This document shows positions 28,095 through 37,791 of a DNA stretch of 64,000 nt, one piece after another. Origin of the DNA: Paraburkholderia fungorum (GTDB taxonomy: Bacteria > Pseudomonadota > Gammaproteobacteria > Burkholderiales > Burkholderiaceae); the NCBI RefSeq assembly GCF_902833645.1, contig NZ_CADFGE010000001.1, forward strand, positions 434,001 to 498,000, read 5' to 3'. A program made the translations under genes and the position numbers. A model generated the notes under the pieces. It was given only the letters and a program-made list of their open reading frames with translations. It did no database searches and was not told where the DNA came from. The stretch's first letter is position 1. Every line of letters begins with the position of its first letter.

Positions 28095-30872
28095 ATGCCG
28101 CCGCTGCGCGCTGCCAATCTGCTCGCCACGATCGAAGGTACCCGCCTGCACTCCACCGACTGCCCCCGTTGGCAGCGCTGGGGGCCGTATCTCAGCGAGC
28201 GTCAGTGGGGGACGGTGCGCGAGGATTACAGCCCGGACGGCACCGCCTGGGACCACTTTCCGCACGACCATGCGCGCAGCCGAGCCTACCGTTGGGGTGA
28301 GGACGGCATTGCCGGTTTCGGCGACGACAAGCTCAACTGGTGCGTGTCGCTCGCGCTGTGGAATCGCAGGGACCCGATCCTGAAGGAGCGCCTGTTCGGC
28401 CTCACCAACGCGCAGGGCAACCATGGCGAGGACGTGAAGGAGCTGTACTTCTACCTCGATGGCACACCTACGCATTCCTACATGCGGATGCTGTACAAGT
28501 ACCCGCAAGCCGCCTTTCCGTACGACGACCTGGTTCAGGAAAACGCGCGGCGCGGCGGGGACATGCCGGAATACGAAATCCTCGACACCGGCGTATTCGA
28601 CGATTTGCGTTACTTCGACGTGCAGGTCGAATACGCGAAACATGCGCCCGACGACATTCTGATGCGCGTGACCATCGAGAATCGCGCGGGCGAGCCGGCC
28701 TCGCTCGACGTGCTGCCGCAAATCTGGGCGCGCAATTCGTGGTCGTGGAAAGAGAACAAGGACAAGCCGTCGCTCGTTGCAGGCCAGGACCACGACGGCG
28801 GAGTTCAGGTGGTTGGCCATCAGCATGGCCATGAACCGATCGTCGTGACGGCGTGGTCGAAAGACGCACCGCACATGACGTGGCTGTTCTGTGAAAACGA
28901 CACCAACGTCAAACGCCTGTTCAACATGGACGGCGCCGGGCCATTCAAGGACGGCTTCAACGACTACCTGGTCCACAGCGACGAACAGGCAATACGCCGC
29001 GACGCCGGCACCAAGGCGGGCGCGCACGCGTCGATCGAATTGGGCCCGCATGGCCGTGCGGTGGTGTACATGCGCTGGCGTCCGCAGTCGAGTCCCGATG
29101 ATGCGCAACTCGACGCGGATGCGGTGTTCGCCCGCCGTATCGCCGAGGCCGATGAGTTCTATGGCGCGTTGCAGCATGAGATCGCCGACCCCGACGCGCG
29201 CCTGGTGCAGCGTCAGGCGCTCGCCGGCATGTTGTGGTCCAAGCAGTATTACCAGTACGACGTGCAGCGCTGGCTCGAAGGCGACCCGCTGCAACCCAAA
29301 CCGCCTGAGTCCCGCAAGCACGGCCGCAATGTGGATTGGCGGCATTTGTGCAACGCTGACATCGTGTCGATGCCTGATAAGTGGGAATACCCGTGGTACG
29401 CGTCATGGGACCTGGCGTTTCATGCCGCCGCGTTCGCGCTGATCGATCCCGCGTTTGCCAAGCGTCAATTGCTGCTGCTGGTGAAGGATCGCTATCAGCA
29501 TCCGAACGGTCAGATACCCGCCTACGAATGGGCGCTCGGCGACGCGAATCCCCCTGTGCATGCGTGGGCTGCCTGGCGCGTGTACGAAATCGACCGTGCG
29601 CTCACGGGCAAAGCGGATCGGGATTTTCTGGAGCTGGTGTTCCACAAGCTGCTGTTGAACTTCTCGTGGTGGGTGAACCGTAAGGACGCCGACGGTCACA
29701 ACATATTTCAGGGCGGTTTTCTCGGGCTGGACAATGTCGGCATCTTTGACCGCTCGTCGCCGCTACCCACCGGCGGACATATCGACCAGGCGGACGGTAC
29801 GGCCTGGATGGCCGCATACGCACTCGACCTGATGCGGATCGCGCTCGAACTCGCGTATGCGAACCATGTGTTCGTCGATATCGGTGTGAAGTTTTTTGAG
29901 CACTTCCTGTATATCGCCGAAGCCGTGAGTTGCGACGACGGCTGCGATACCGGTCTCTGGGACAGTGAAGACGAATTCTTCTACGACAAGCTGCGCCTGC
30001 CTGACGGCAGCAATATTCCGATGCGGCTGCGCTCGATTGTCGGTCTGATTCCGCTGTTCGCCGTGCACGTGCTCGAAGAGCGTTTGCATGGCCACTTGCC
30101 GGGTCTGCGCGAACGGCTCGTCTGGTTCCTCGAACATCGTCCCGATCTGGCGCGGCTGGTTTCGCGCTGGGACGAGCCGGGCAAGGGCAACGCGCTGCTG
30201 CTCTCGCTGTTGCGCGGGCACCGGATGAAAGCCTTGTTGCGCCGCGCGCTCGACGAGAGCGAATTCCTTTCCGATCACGGTGTGCGGGCGCTGTCGCAAT
30301 TCCACCGCGACCATCCGTTCGAGTTCAATCACAACGGCACCAGTGTCACGGTCCGCTATCTGCCGGCCGAATCCGACACCCGTGTGTTCGGCGGCAACTC
30401 GAATTGGCGCGGGCCGGTATGGATGCCGGTGAACTACCTGCTGATCGAATCGTTGTACGAATTTCATCGCTACTACGGTGACGATTTTCGCGTCGAGTAC
30501 CCGACCGGATCGGGGCAGAAGTTCTCGCTTAGCGAAATCGGCGACGAGCTGGCGCGCCGGGCAACCACGCTGTTCCTGAAGGACAGGAATGGTGAGCGTC
30601 CGGTGATGGGCGCTTATCCACTGCTGCAGGCCGATCCGCGTTCGCGCGATCTCGTGCTGTTCCATGAGTATTTTCATGGCGACAACGGGCGTGGCGTGGG
30701 CGCTTCGCATCAGACCGGCTGGAGTGGGCTGGTGGCGTTGCTGCTGCAGCCGCGGGCGATGGGCGCGTCGGGTAATGTCCCGCTGACCGGCGACCCGAAC
30801 GAGGCGCCGGCCGCGGCGTCCAGCCCCGCAAGTCCGCCGGAATCCGCGCCGGAACCGATCGTGACCAAATAG
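28095..30872 (+). CDS. GH63-like glucosidase (MGH1 type)
   Basis: 925 residues. The family sequences ERQWGTVREDYSPDGTAWDH, GEDGIAGFGDD, KWEYPWYASWDLAFHA, GQIPAYEWALGDANPPVHAW and GPVWMPVNYLLIESL match large bacterial proteins annotated as glycosyl hydrolase family 63 glucosidases. There is no signal peptide, so it is cytoplasmic. It probably removes terminal alpha-glucose from a glucan or trehalose/glucosylglycerate-type compound. A disordered Ala/Pro tail ends the protein. It starts 51 bp after the debranching gene. Confidence 0.85.
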   Translation: MPPLRAANLLATIEGTRLHSTDCPRWQRWGPYLSERQWGTVREDYSPDGTAWDHFPHDHARSRAYRWGEDGIAGFGDDKLNWCVSLALWNRRDPILKERLFGLTNAQGNHGEDVKELYFYLDGTPTHSYMRMLYKYPQAAFPYDDLVQENARRGGDMPEYEILDTGVFDDLRYFDVQVEYAKHAPDDILMRVTIENRAGEPASLDVLPQIWARNSWSWKENKDKPSLVAGQDHDGGVQVVGHQHGHEPIVVTAWSKDAPHMTWLFCENDTNVKRLFNMDGAGPFKDGFNDYLVHSDEQAIRRDAGTKAGAHASIELGPHGRAVVYMRWRPQSSPDDAQLDADAVFARRIAEADEFYGALQHEIADPDARLVQRQALAGMLWSKQYYQYDVQRWLEGDPLQPKPPESRKHGRNVDWRHLCNADIVSMPDKWEYPWYASWDLAFHAAAFALIDPAFAKRQLLLLVKDRYQHPNGQIPAYEWALGDANPPVHAWAAWRVYEIDRALTGKADRDFLELVFHKLLLNFSWWVNRKDADGHNIFQGGFLGLDNVGIFDRSSPLPTGGHIDQADGTAWMAAYALDLMRIALELAYANHVFVDIGVKFFEHFLYIAEAVSCDDGCDTGLWDSEDEFFYDKLRLPDGSNIPMRLRSIVGLIPLFAVHVLEERLHGHLPGLRERLVWFLEHRPDLARLVSRWDEPGKGNALLLSLLRGHRMKALLRRALDESEFLSDHGVRALSQFHRDHPFEFNHNGTSVTVRYLPAESDTRVFGGNSNWRGPVWMPVNYLLIESLYEFHRYYGDDFRVEYPTGSGQKFSLSEIGDELARRATTLFLKDRNGERPVMGAYPLLQADPRSRDLVLFHEYFHGDNGRGVGASHQTGWSGLVALLLQPRAMGASGNVPLTGDPNEAPAAASSPASPPESAPEPIVTK

Positions 30873-30991
30873 CGTGCGAACGAGTACCGGGCGCCGGGCA
30901 GGTTTGGTCTTTGTTTTTGAACTGTGTGGGTTCAAGCGTGGTCTGTCTTGTACTGCCACGTCCATTCCATTGGCTTCCTTAAGTGAATCCC

Positions 30992-32593
30992 ATGTCGACT
31001 ACACCGAACGCTCCAACTTCCGCCAGCCACGAACCCAGTTGCAAAGTCAGCGCGGGTCCGCATGAGGGACCGTCTTCGCCGGCCGGCAAACGGCCTGCGC
31101 CGCCTTGCACGCTTGTGATCTTCGGCGCGGGCGGCGATTTGACCAAACGGTTGCTGGTGCCCGCGCTCTACAACCTCGCTGTCGATGGCCTGCTCGACGA
31201 CGGCATGAAGATCATCGGCGTGAATCATGGCGAGCGCGAGACGAGCGTATGGCGTGAGGATCTGCATAAGTCGCTGCAGCAGTTCGCCGCCGACAAAGCC
31301 AGCACGTTCCACGCCGGCAAGCTCGACGACAAAGCGTGGGACTGGGTCGCGCAACGGCTCGAATACATGGCCGGCGAGTTTGAAACCGACGACACGTTCA
31401 CGAAGCTCAAGCAAAAGCTCGATCAAGCGCCGGGCGGCAACGTGATTTTTTACCTCGCGGTCAGCTCGCGCTTTTTCAAGCCGATCGTCGAACATCTCGG
31501 CAAAGCAGGTTTGTTGAAAGAAGCCGACGGTGGCAGCGGCGGCTTCCGCCGTATCGTGATCGAGAAGCCGTTCGGCACCGACCTCGCCTCCGCGCGTGAT
31601 CTGAACGCGCACATTCTGTCGTTCGCGAACGAATCACAGGTGTACCGCATCGACCATTTTCTCGGTAAGGACACCGTGCAAAGCATTCTCGCGGTGCGCT
31701 TCGCGAATGCGTTGTTCGAACCGATCTGGCGGCGCGAATATATCGACAGTGTGCAGATAACCGCAGCCGAAACGATCGGCGTGGAGGGGCGCGGCAAGTT
31801 TTACGAGCAGACCGGCGCATTTCGCGACATGCTGCCGAACCACCTGTTCCAGTTGCTCGGCATGGTCGCGATGGAACCGCCCAATTCGTTCGATGCCGAA
31901 GCCGTGCGCGACAAGAAGGCCGAAATCTTCGACGCGATCCAGCCGCTGACCGCCGCCGACGTCGTCTTCGGTCAATACGAAAAAGGGCCGGCGGGCGTCG
32001 GCTATCGTGAGGAACCGGACGTTGCGCCAGACAGCACGACGGAAACCTACGCCGCTGCGCGCGTGTACGTCGAGAACTGGCGGTGGGCGGGCGTGCCTTT
32101 CTATCTGCGCACGGGCAAGCGGCTTGCCGCGCGCCGTACGGAGATTTCGGTGCAACTGAAGCCGGTGCCGTTCCGTCTGTTCCGCGACACGCCGGTCGAT
32201 GCGCTAACGCCGAACGTGCTGACTTTGCGCATCGATCCCGCGCACGGCACGAGCTTCGACTTCAATGTGAAGACGCCGGGGCCGCTGATGCAGATCGGCG
32301 CGGTTCAATCGTCTTTCGACTATGCGGACTTCTTCGCGGAAAAAGCAAACGTCGGTTACGAAACCCTGCTGTACGACTGCATGCTCGGCGACGAGACGCT
32401 GTTTCAGCGCGCCGACAGCATCGAGACAAGTTGGGCCGCGGTGGACGATGTGCTGCATCCGAAGAGCGGCGGCGCGATGCCCGTGCACGGTTATCCGGCC
32501 GGCAGCGAGGGGCCGGCGGAAGCAGACGCGCTGCTCGCGCGCGACGGCCACGCATGGCGGCCTTTGAAGCGGGATGCAGTGGAAAAGAAGTAA
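30992..32593 (+). CDS. zwf: Glucose-6-phosphate 1-dehydrogenase
   Basis: The NADP-binding GAGGDLTKRLL (about 45-55), EKPFGTDL (191-198) and the active-site RIDHFLGKDTVQ (219-230) identify it. At 533 residues it has about 40 extra, low-complexity N-terminal residues compared with usual Zwf. The start is uncertain (GTG 30983 or ATG 30992, both with weak ribosome-binding sites; the conserved part begins at TLVIFGAGG). It oxidises glucose-6-phosphate to the lactone, making NADPH for the pentose-phosphate/Entner-Doudoroff routes. Confidence 0.9.
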   Translation: MSTTPNAPTSASHEPSCKVSAGPHEGPSSPAGKRPAPPCTLVIFGAGGDLTKRLLVPALYNLAVDGLLDDGMKIIGVNHGERETSVWREDLHKSLQQFAADKASTFHAGKLDDKAWDWVAQRLEYMAGEFETDDTFTKLKQKLDQAPGGNVIFYLAVSSRFFKPIVEHLGKAGLLKEADGGSGGFRRIVIEKPFGTDLASARDLNAHILSFANESQVYRIDHFLGKDTVQSILAVRFANALFEPIWRREYIDSVQITAAETIGVEGRGKFYEQTGAFRDMLPNHLFQLLGMVAMEPPNSFDAEAVRDKKAEIFDAIQPLTAADVVFGQYEKGPAGVGYREEPDVAPDSTTETYAAARVYVENWRWAGVPFYLRTGKRLAARRTEISVQLKPVPFRLFRDTPVDALTPNVLTLRIDPAHGTSFDFNVKTPGPLMQIGAVQSSFDYADFFAEKANVGYETLLYDCMLGDETLFQRADSIETSWAAVDDVLHPKSGGAMPVHGYPAGSEGPAEADALLARDGHAWRPLKRDAVEKK

Positions 32594-32628
32594 ATCGTGA
32601 AACGCACCAACACAACCGGGGGGGTACC

Positions 32629-33429
32629 GTGGCCACACGTAAGACGAAAGTAAAAAGCAGTACCGAGCGGATTCTGGCGATCGATGTCGGCGGCACGGGC
32701 CTGAAAGCCGCGATCATCGATGCGGACGGGCAGATGAAAACCGAGCGCTTGCGCGTGGCGACGCCGCATCCGTGCACGCCGGATCAACTGGTGGATGCGT
32801 TGGCGAAGCTGGTCGAGCCGCTGATCAAAGAGGCGCCGCCTACACTCATGTCGATCGGTTTTCCCGGGGTGGTGCGCAACAACCGCATTCTGACGGCGCC
32901 GCATTTTGGCGTTGAAGGCTGGCATGACATTCCGTTAGCGGATTCGCTGGCGCAACGCCTGGGCGGTTTGCCGGTGCGAATGATCAACGACGCCGAGATG
33001 CAGGGCTTCGCCGCGATCGAAGGACACGGACTCGAGTTCGTGCTGACGCTTGGCACAGGCGCGGGCACGGCGCTGTTCCGCGACGGCGAGTTGATGCCGC
33101 ACCTCGAGCTTGCGCATCATCCGGTCAGCAAGAAGGGCGTTGCGTATGACGAGTACATCGGCGACGCGGCGCGCAAGAAGGCGGGCAATAAGCGCTGGAA
33201 TCGACGGGTCGAGAAGGTGATCGAGATTCTCGATTCGCTGGTGAACTACGACAAGCTGTGGATCGGCGGTGGCAACGCGGCCCGGCTGAACTTCGAGTTG
33301 CCCGCGAACGTCGCGACCGTGTCGAACGACGCGGGGATCGAAGGCGGCGCGCGCCTGTGGCATCCGAAGTCGTTGCGCGAGACGCGGCAGTTGCCGGAGG
33401 CCAATGCGCGGACCGGCCATTTCAAGTGA
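32629..33429 (+). CDS. ppgK: ROK-family kinase, polyphosphate glucokinase type
   Basis: 266 residues from the GTG at 32629 behind a G-rich Shine-Dalgarno. It has the phosphate motif AIDVGGTGLKAAI (17-29), the catalytic Asp121 in MINDAEMQGFA and TLGTGAGTALF (140-150), then ELAHHPV. As in polyphosphate glucokinases, the ROK zinc cysteine cluster is absent. It phosphorylates glucose using polyphosphate and/or ATP; the donor cannot be decided here. It starts 35 bp after zwf, so its product would feed that enzyme directly. Confidence 0.78.
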   Translation: MATRKTKVKSSTERILAIDVGGTGLKAAIIDADGQMKTERLRVATPHPCTPDQLVDALAKLVEPLIKEAPPTLMSIGFPGVVRNNRILTAPHFGVEGWHDIPLADSLAQRLGGLPVRMINDAEMQGFAAIEGHGLEFVLTLGTGAGTALFRDGELMPHLELAHHPVSKKGVAYDEYIGDAARKKAGNKRWNRRVEKVIEILDSLVNYDKLWIGGGNAARLNFELPANVATVSNDAGIEGGARLWHPKSLRETRQLPEANARTGHFK

Positions 33430-33446
33430 AACGGAGACGCTCAGCG

Positions 33447-34016
33447 ATGCTTCGACTCAATGACGCCAGCCATCTGCGACGCCTGCTCACGGCCGGCATG
33501 TGCGCCACGCTGGTTCTGGTTGCGGCCAATGTCCGGGCTGCGGATGGTTTTGCGGTGTCGTCGCCGGGTCTGGCCGACGGCGGCACGCTGGATTCGAGCC
33601 ACGCGGCGAGCGCGAACAATTGCGGCGGCGGGAACGTGTCGCCGGCCTTGCAATGGCGGAACGCACCCGCCGGCACGAAGAGTTACGCGGTCACCCTATT
33701 CGATCCGGACGGCGCGAAGGGATTGGGAATCGTGCACTGGGTGCTATATGGCCTCGCGCCTTCGCTGACCGGACTGGGCAGCGGTGCTACGCCGCCGGCG
33801 GGGAGCGTGGCCGGAACGAACCGGACTGGCGGCCCGGGATACTACGGGCCATGTCCGCCGGTCGGCGATGTGCCGCATCATTATGTCGTGCAGATTTATG
33901 CGCTTGACCTACCGCCCGATGCATTGCCGGCGGGATTGACGCGAGACGCGTTGCAGGCGGCCATGAAGGACCATATCCTCGCGGCCGCCAGCACGGTACT
34001 GCGATACGGACGGTGA
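33447..34016 (+). CDS. Exported PEBP-family protein (YbhB/YbcL type)
   Basis: 189 residues. A signal peptide ends near ANVRAADG and a phosphatidylethanolamine-binding-protein fold follows: NVSPALQWRNAPAGTKSYAV, FDPDGAKGLGIVHWVLYGL, GYYGPCPPVGDVPHHYVVQIYAL. Bacterial members have no firmly assigned ligand. The ATG at 33447 has GGAG upstream and follows the kinase gene by 17 bp, so it is probably the last gene of the transcript. Confidence 0.85.
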   Translation: MLRLNDASHLRRLLTAGMCATLVLVAANVRAADGFAVSSPGLADGGTLDSSHAASANNCGGGNVSPALQWRNAPAGTKSYAVTLFDPDGAKGLGIVHWVLYGLAPSLTGLGSGATPPAGSVAGTNRTGGPGYYGPCPPVGDVPHHYVVQIYALDLPPDALPAGLTRDALQAAMKDHILAAASTVLRYGR

Positions 34017-34076
34017 TCGCTGTTGCCGTTGCGGCGGTCGGCCGGATGATCGGCCGACGCCGTCAATGCTTACGCA

Positions 34077-35072
34077 TCACCTCGCCGCATCGCCCCAACG
34101 ATATTCCAGCGTGGCCTCATCGAGCTGCGCTTTGACTTGTGCATCGAGCACAAGCTCCGAAGCCGCCAGCGTATCGCTCAACTGCTCAGCGCGACTGGCG
34201 CCGATAATCGCCGAGGTAATCAGCGGATTGGCCAGCACCCATGCAAGCGAAACCCGGGTCAACGACTCGCCGGTCGTTGCTGCAATCGCCTTCAGCTTTT
34301 CGATCGTGTCGAACTCGCGCTTGTGCCAGTAGCGCTCCTGATACATCGCCCCCGCCTTGCCGACGGTTTCAGTAAAGCGACCGGACGCAGGCGCCGCATC
34401 CACCCGATGCTTACCAGTCAGCAGACCACCTGCGAGCGGGTTGTACGGCATCACGGCCAGTTGTTCTTCGTCCGCCAAAGGCAGCAACTCCCGCTCGATC
34501 TGCCGGAACAACAGGTTGTAGCGGGGCTGCACCGAGACGAACCGCGCTACGCGCAGCACATCGGCGCGACCTAGCGCTCGCGCCAGCCGATAGGCCAGGA
34601 AATTCGACACGCCGATATACCGTGCCTTCCCCGATCGTACGATCACGTCCAGCGCCTCCAGCGTCTCGTCGAGCGGCGTAGCCGCGTCGTCGGAATGGAG
34701 CTGGTACAGGTCCACGTAATCAGTGCCGAGACGCCGTAGCGATGCGTTGATGGCATCCAGCAGATGTTTGCGCGACGCGCCTTGATCCCATGCCGATGGC
34801 CCCATCTTGCCCACCGCCTTGGTCGCCAGAATGAAGCGGTCGCGTTTGCCCTTCAGCCAGCGCCCGACGATTTCCTCCGTGCGTCCGGCAATGCTCTCGC
34901 CACCGCCGAGCGGATAAACGTTGGCGGTATCGATGAAGTTCACGCCGGCGTCCGCTGCCGTATCGAGAATGCGCTGCGAGACGTCTTCTTCAGTCTGCAG
35001 GCCAAAGGTCATCGTGCCGAGGCACAGGCGCGAAACGGTCAGGCCGGTGTGGCCGAATTTGCGGTATTGCAT
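34077..35072 (-). CDS. Aldo/keto reductase
   Basis: About 331 residues from the ATG at 35072 with CGGAG upstream. A classical AKR barrel: GTMTFG, the catalytic Asp/Tyr in NFIDTANVYPLGGGES, Lys in LATKAVGKMG and His in YQLHSDD; IIGASRAEQL binds NADPH. It reduces carbonyl compounds; the YghZ/Tas-like group is probable but the substrate is unknown. It converges on the PEBP gene and is divergent from the iron-uptake operon. Confidence 0.87.
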   Translation of the reverse strand: MQYRKFGHTGLTVSRLCLGTMTFGLQTEEDVSQRILDTAADAGVNFIDTANVYPLGGGESIAGRTEEIVGRWLKGKRDRFILATKAVGKMGPSAWDQGASRKHLLDAINASLRRLGTDYVDLYQLHSDDAATPLDETLEALDVIVRSGKARYIGVSNFLAYRLARALGRADVLRVARFVSVQPRYNLLFRQIERELLPLADEEQLAVMPYNPLAGGLLTGKHRVDAAPASGRFTETVGKAGAMYQERYWHKREFDTIEKLKAIAATTGESLTRVSLAWVLANPLITSAIIGASRAEQLSDTLAASELVLDAQVKAQLDEATLEYRWGDAAR

Positions 35073-35224
35073 GTTCAACTCCGAAGCGGAACGGTTGCGG
35101 GTTGCGGTGTTGCAAAAAGGATAAACGGTGTGGCGATTTCGCGTTGGATCACCCGCGTATGCGGGTGCGATAAGCCGTCAGTATTTCGAAAGTTTATCGG
35201 CAGGTGAACTGCAAGCATCGCCGT

Positions 35225-35311
35225 GTAATAAACGGCCTGATATTACAAACGAGTAATAAATAGCTGCTGACGGCACATTGAAAATTACGAATGCCATACG
35301 TAAGTAATAAA
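35225..35311. repeat. Three GTAATAAA octamers in AT-rich intergenic DNA
   Basis: GTAATAAA occurs at 35225-35232, 35253-35260 and 35304-35311 in the same orientation, inside a distinctly AT-rich stretch in otherwise GC-rich DNA. The gene-free region 35073-35521 otherwise contains the Fur-like box and no ORF I accept. The octamers could be regulator sites or simply reflect local AT-richness. Confidence 0.4.
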
Positions 35312-35375
35312 CCGAAACAATTCGATTACACCAGGTAAGCTTCGACGCGATTGATGAGTTTTTATGCGTATGGAA

Positions 35376-35390
35376 TGATATCGATTCTCA
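35376..35390. promoter_or_regulatory. Fur-box-like operator before the TonB receptor gene
   Basis: The 15-mer at 35376-35390 matches the Fur 7-1-7 core TGATAATnATTATCA at 11 of 14 specified positions. It is about 130 bp upstream of the receptor start, so iron repression of the receptor/PKHD/PepSY operon is likely. The function is inferred from match and context. Confidence 0.6.
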
Positions 35391-35521
35391 TTTAACAGCG
35401 AGCCAGCCATCGCGTCGTCTTTGCTCTGAGCAGGAGACCGGCAGCCAGCCAATTGCGGTTTTGTCATCGATTCCATGCTGCGCATGCGGATCGGGCGAGC
35501 GCACTTCTGACCGGATTTCCC

Positions 35522-37714
35522 ATGCTCAATCACACGCCGCTTGCGACTGCGTTAGCGCTAGCTTTTGCCGTTCCATTCGCCACACCCGCAGTCGCTCAGA
35601 CCGCGCCGCAAACCGCATCGCAGCCGTCGGCTCAAAACGCAGCGGCGAATACGGAGGCCGATAACGCGACCTTGCCGACTATCGGCGTGGCCGCGCAAGC
35701 CGAACAACAGGACTTCCAGGCAGAACGGTCGACGGTCGGCGCAAAGACCCCTACCGCCTTGCGCGATATTCCGCAGACGGTGACGGTGATCAATAAGTCG
35801 GTGCTCGCCTCGCAAGGCGCCACGTCGTTCCAGGATGCGCTGCGCAACGCGCCGGGCGTGACCATCGGCGGCGCTGAAGGCGGTCAGATCGGCAACAACA
35901 TCAACCTGCGTGGCTTCACCGCGCAGAACGACATCTATCTGGACGGGTTCCGCGACCGCAACCAGTACTATCGCGACACCTTCGACCTCGAAGAACTCGA
36001 GGTGCTGTATGGACCGTCGTCGATGCTGTTCGGCCGCGGTTCGACGGGCGGCGTGATCAACCAGGTCAGCAAGAAAGCGAATCTGAAGGACTCCGCGGAA
36101 GTCACCGGCATGATCGGCACCGACGATCGCTATCGCAGCACCGTCGACGTGAACCATAAGCTGACCGACACCTCGGCGATCCGCCTGAATGCGTTCGGCC
36201 AGAGTCTCGGCTCGACGCGCGACGAGATGAAGAACAAGGACTACGGTATCGCGCCGGAAGTGCGTTTCGGCATCGGCACGCCGACCGAAGTGACGATCTC
36301 CGCGCTGATCCAGCACAACTACGACATGCCCGACTACGGCGTGCAGGCGTTGAACGGGCATCCTTCGCCGGTGCCGAAGAACACCTTCTACGGCCTGACC
36401 ACCGACCGCACGATCCAGGACGTCCAGACCTTCGCGGCCGGTATCAAGCACAAGTTCTCGGACAACCTCACGCTGCAGAACCAGACGCAGTTCTCGCACT
36501 CGCTGACCGATGCACGCGAAACCGCGCCGCAAGCGGTGCTGACGGGGCCGCTTGCCAGCAGCACCGCGTTGACCAACGGAAATTACACGACCTTGTCGCC
36601 GTCGCAACTGTTCATCAAGTTGCAAAGCCACGACCGTGTGATCGAGAACCACTCGCTGTACAACGACACGACCCTCGAATACAAGTTCAACACCGGTGCG
36701 ATCAGGCACGACCTGATCGCCGGCGTCGAACTCGGTCACGACAGCTATTCGAACCAGGCGTACACGCGGAATAACTTGCCGGTCGTCTCGATGGTGGACC
36801 CGGCGTATCTGTCGTCGCCCGCGGGTGTGACCACCACGGTCGGCAACTACGCGAATTCCGGTTCGAACGAGATCGCCGGTTACGTGAACGATACGGTGTC
36901 GATCGGACAACACTGGAAGGTGATTGGCGGTTTGCGCTGGGATCGCTTCCAGGCGCAGATTCACAACTCGATCACGGCGCCGCAGTACGCGAGTCAGACC
37001 AACTTCTTCACCAGCGTGCGCGCGGGCGTGATTTATCAGCCGGCCGACTGGCAGTCGTACTACGTGTCATATGGCACGTCGTTCGATCCGTCGCTTGAAG
37101 CGTTGACGGTGACCAATCTGACGCAGAACCTCGCGCCCGAGTCGACCCGGTCATATGAAGTCGGGGGCAAGTGGGACCTGCTGGGCGGCAATATCTCGGT
37201 GACCTCCGCGTTCTTCCGCGAGGAGATGACCAATGCCCGCACGCAAGTTTCGCCGACCGAATACGAACTCGACGGTGATATCCGCGTCGACGGATTCCAG
37301 GCCGGCGTGACGGGTCACATCACCGACAAGTGGCAGATTTTTGGCGGCTACACGTACATGGACGCGATCGTGCTGAAGGCGCTCGACGGCACGCAAGGGC
37401 ACACGCCGGCCAACACGCCGCGCAATACGTTGACGCTCTGGTCCACCTACGCGATCACGCCGCACTGGGAAATCGGCGGCGGCCCGACCTATATGTCGCC
37501 GCGCTACGCATCGAATACGAACTACGTGCAGGTCCCGGGCTACACCCGTTGGGACGCGACCGCCGCGTATCACGCGAAGAAATACGATGTTCGGCTGAAT
37601 TTGCTGAACCTGACCAACAAGATGTATTACGACGCGCTCATCCAGTCGGACGGTGGGCGTTCCGTGCCGGGGATCGGACGCACGCTGCTGGCGACGGTCG
37701 ACTACCGGTTCTGA
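35522..37714 (+). CDS. TonB-dependent catecholate siderophore receptor (Fiu/PiuA type)
   Basis: 730 residues from the ATG at 35522. A signal peptide ends in ATPAVAQ. The plug domain has KTPTALRDIPQTVTVINKSV, NNINLRGFTAQNDIYLDGFRD and LYGPSSMLFGRGSTGGVINQV; a beta-barrel ends in TLLATVDYRF with the outer-membrane terminal Phe. Fiu/PiuA receptors are typically followed by a PKHD dioxygenase, as here. It imports ferric catecholates or their breakdown products. The Fur-like box at 35376 suggests iron control. Confidence 0.9.
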   Translation: MLNHTPLATALALAFAVPFATPAVAQTAPQTASQPSAQNAAANTEADNATLPTIGVAAQAEQQDFQAERSTVGAKTPTALRDIPQTVTVINKSVLASQGATSFQDALRNAPGVTIGGAEGGQIGNNINLRGFTAQNDIYLDGFRDRNQYYRDTFDLEELEVLYGPSSMLFGRGSTGGVINQVSKKANLKDSAEVTGMIGTDDRYRSTVDVNHKLTDTSAIRLNAFGQSLGSTRDEMKNKDYGIAPEVRFGIGTPTEVTISALIQHNYDMPDYGVQALNGHPSPVPKNTFYGLTTDRTIQDVQTFAAGIKHKFSDNLTLQNQTQFSHSLTDARETAPQAVLTGPLASSTALTNGNYTTLSPSQLFIKLQSHDRVIENHSLYNDTTLEYKFNTGAIRHDLIAGVELGHDSYSNQAYTRNNLPVVSMVDPAYLSSPAGVTTTVGNYANSGSNEIAGYVNDTVSIGQHWKVIGGLRWDRFQAQIHNSITAPQYASQTNFFTSVRAGVIYQPADWQSYYVSYGTSFDPSLEALTVTNLTQNLAPESTRSYEVGGKWDLLGGNISVTSAFFREEMTNARTQVSPTEYELDGDIRVDGFQAGVTGHITDKWQIFGGYTYMDAIVLKALDGTQGHTPANTPRNTLTLWSTYAITPHWEIGGGPTYMSPRYASNTNYVQVPGYTRWDATAAYHAKKYDVRLNLLNLTNKMYYDALIQSDGGRSVPGIGRTLLATVDYRF

Positions 37715-37791
37715 AGCATGCCTCATTGACGCGGTAGGCTTGCCAATTTCGCAAACGGCAGGCCGACCTGACGAGGCCAGGGAAACTCAAG

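Noticed and set aside
28050..30965. Two long minus-strand frames (about 430 and 400 codons) opposite the GH63 gene
   Set aside because: Antisense shadows caused by high third-position GC; no start signals or domains.
35558..36964. 468-codon minus-strand open frame opposite the TonB receptor
   Set aside because: Arg/Val/His-rich shadow of a GC-rich gene with no ribosome-binding site or known motif; the plus strand is an unmistakable receptor.
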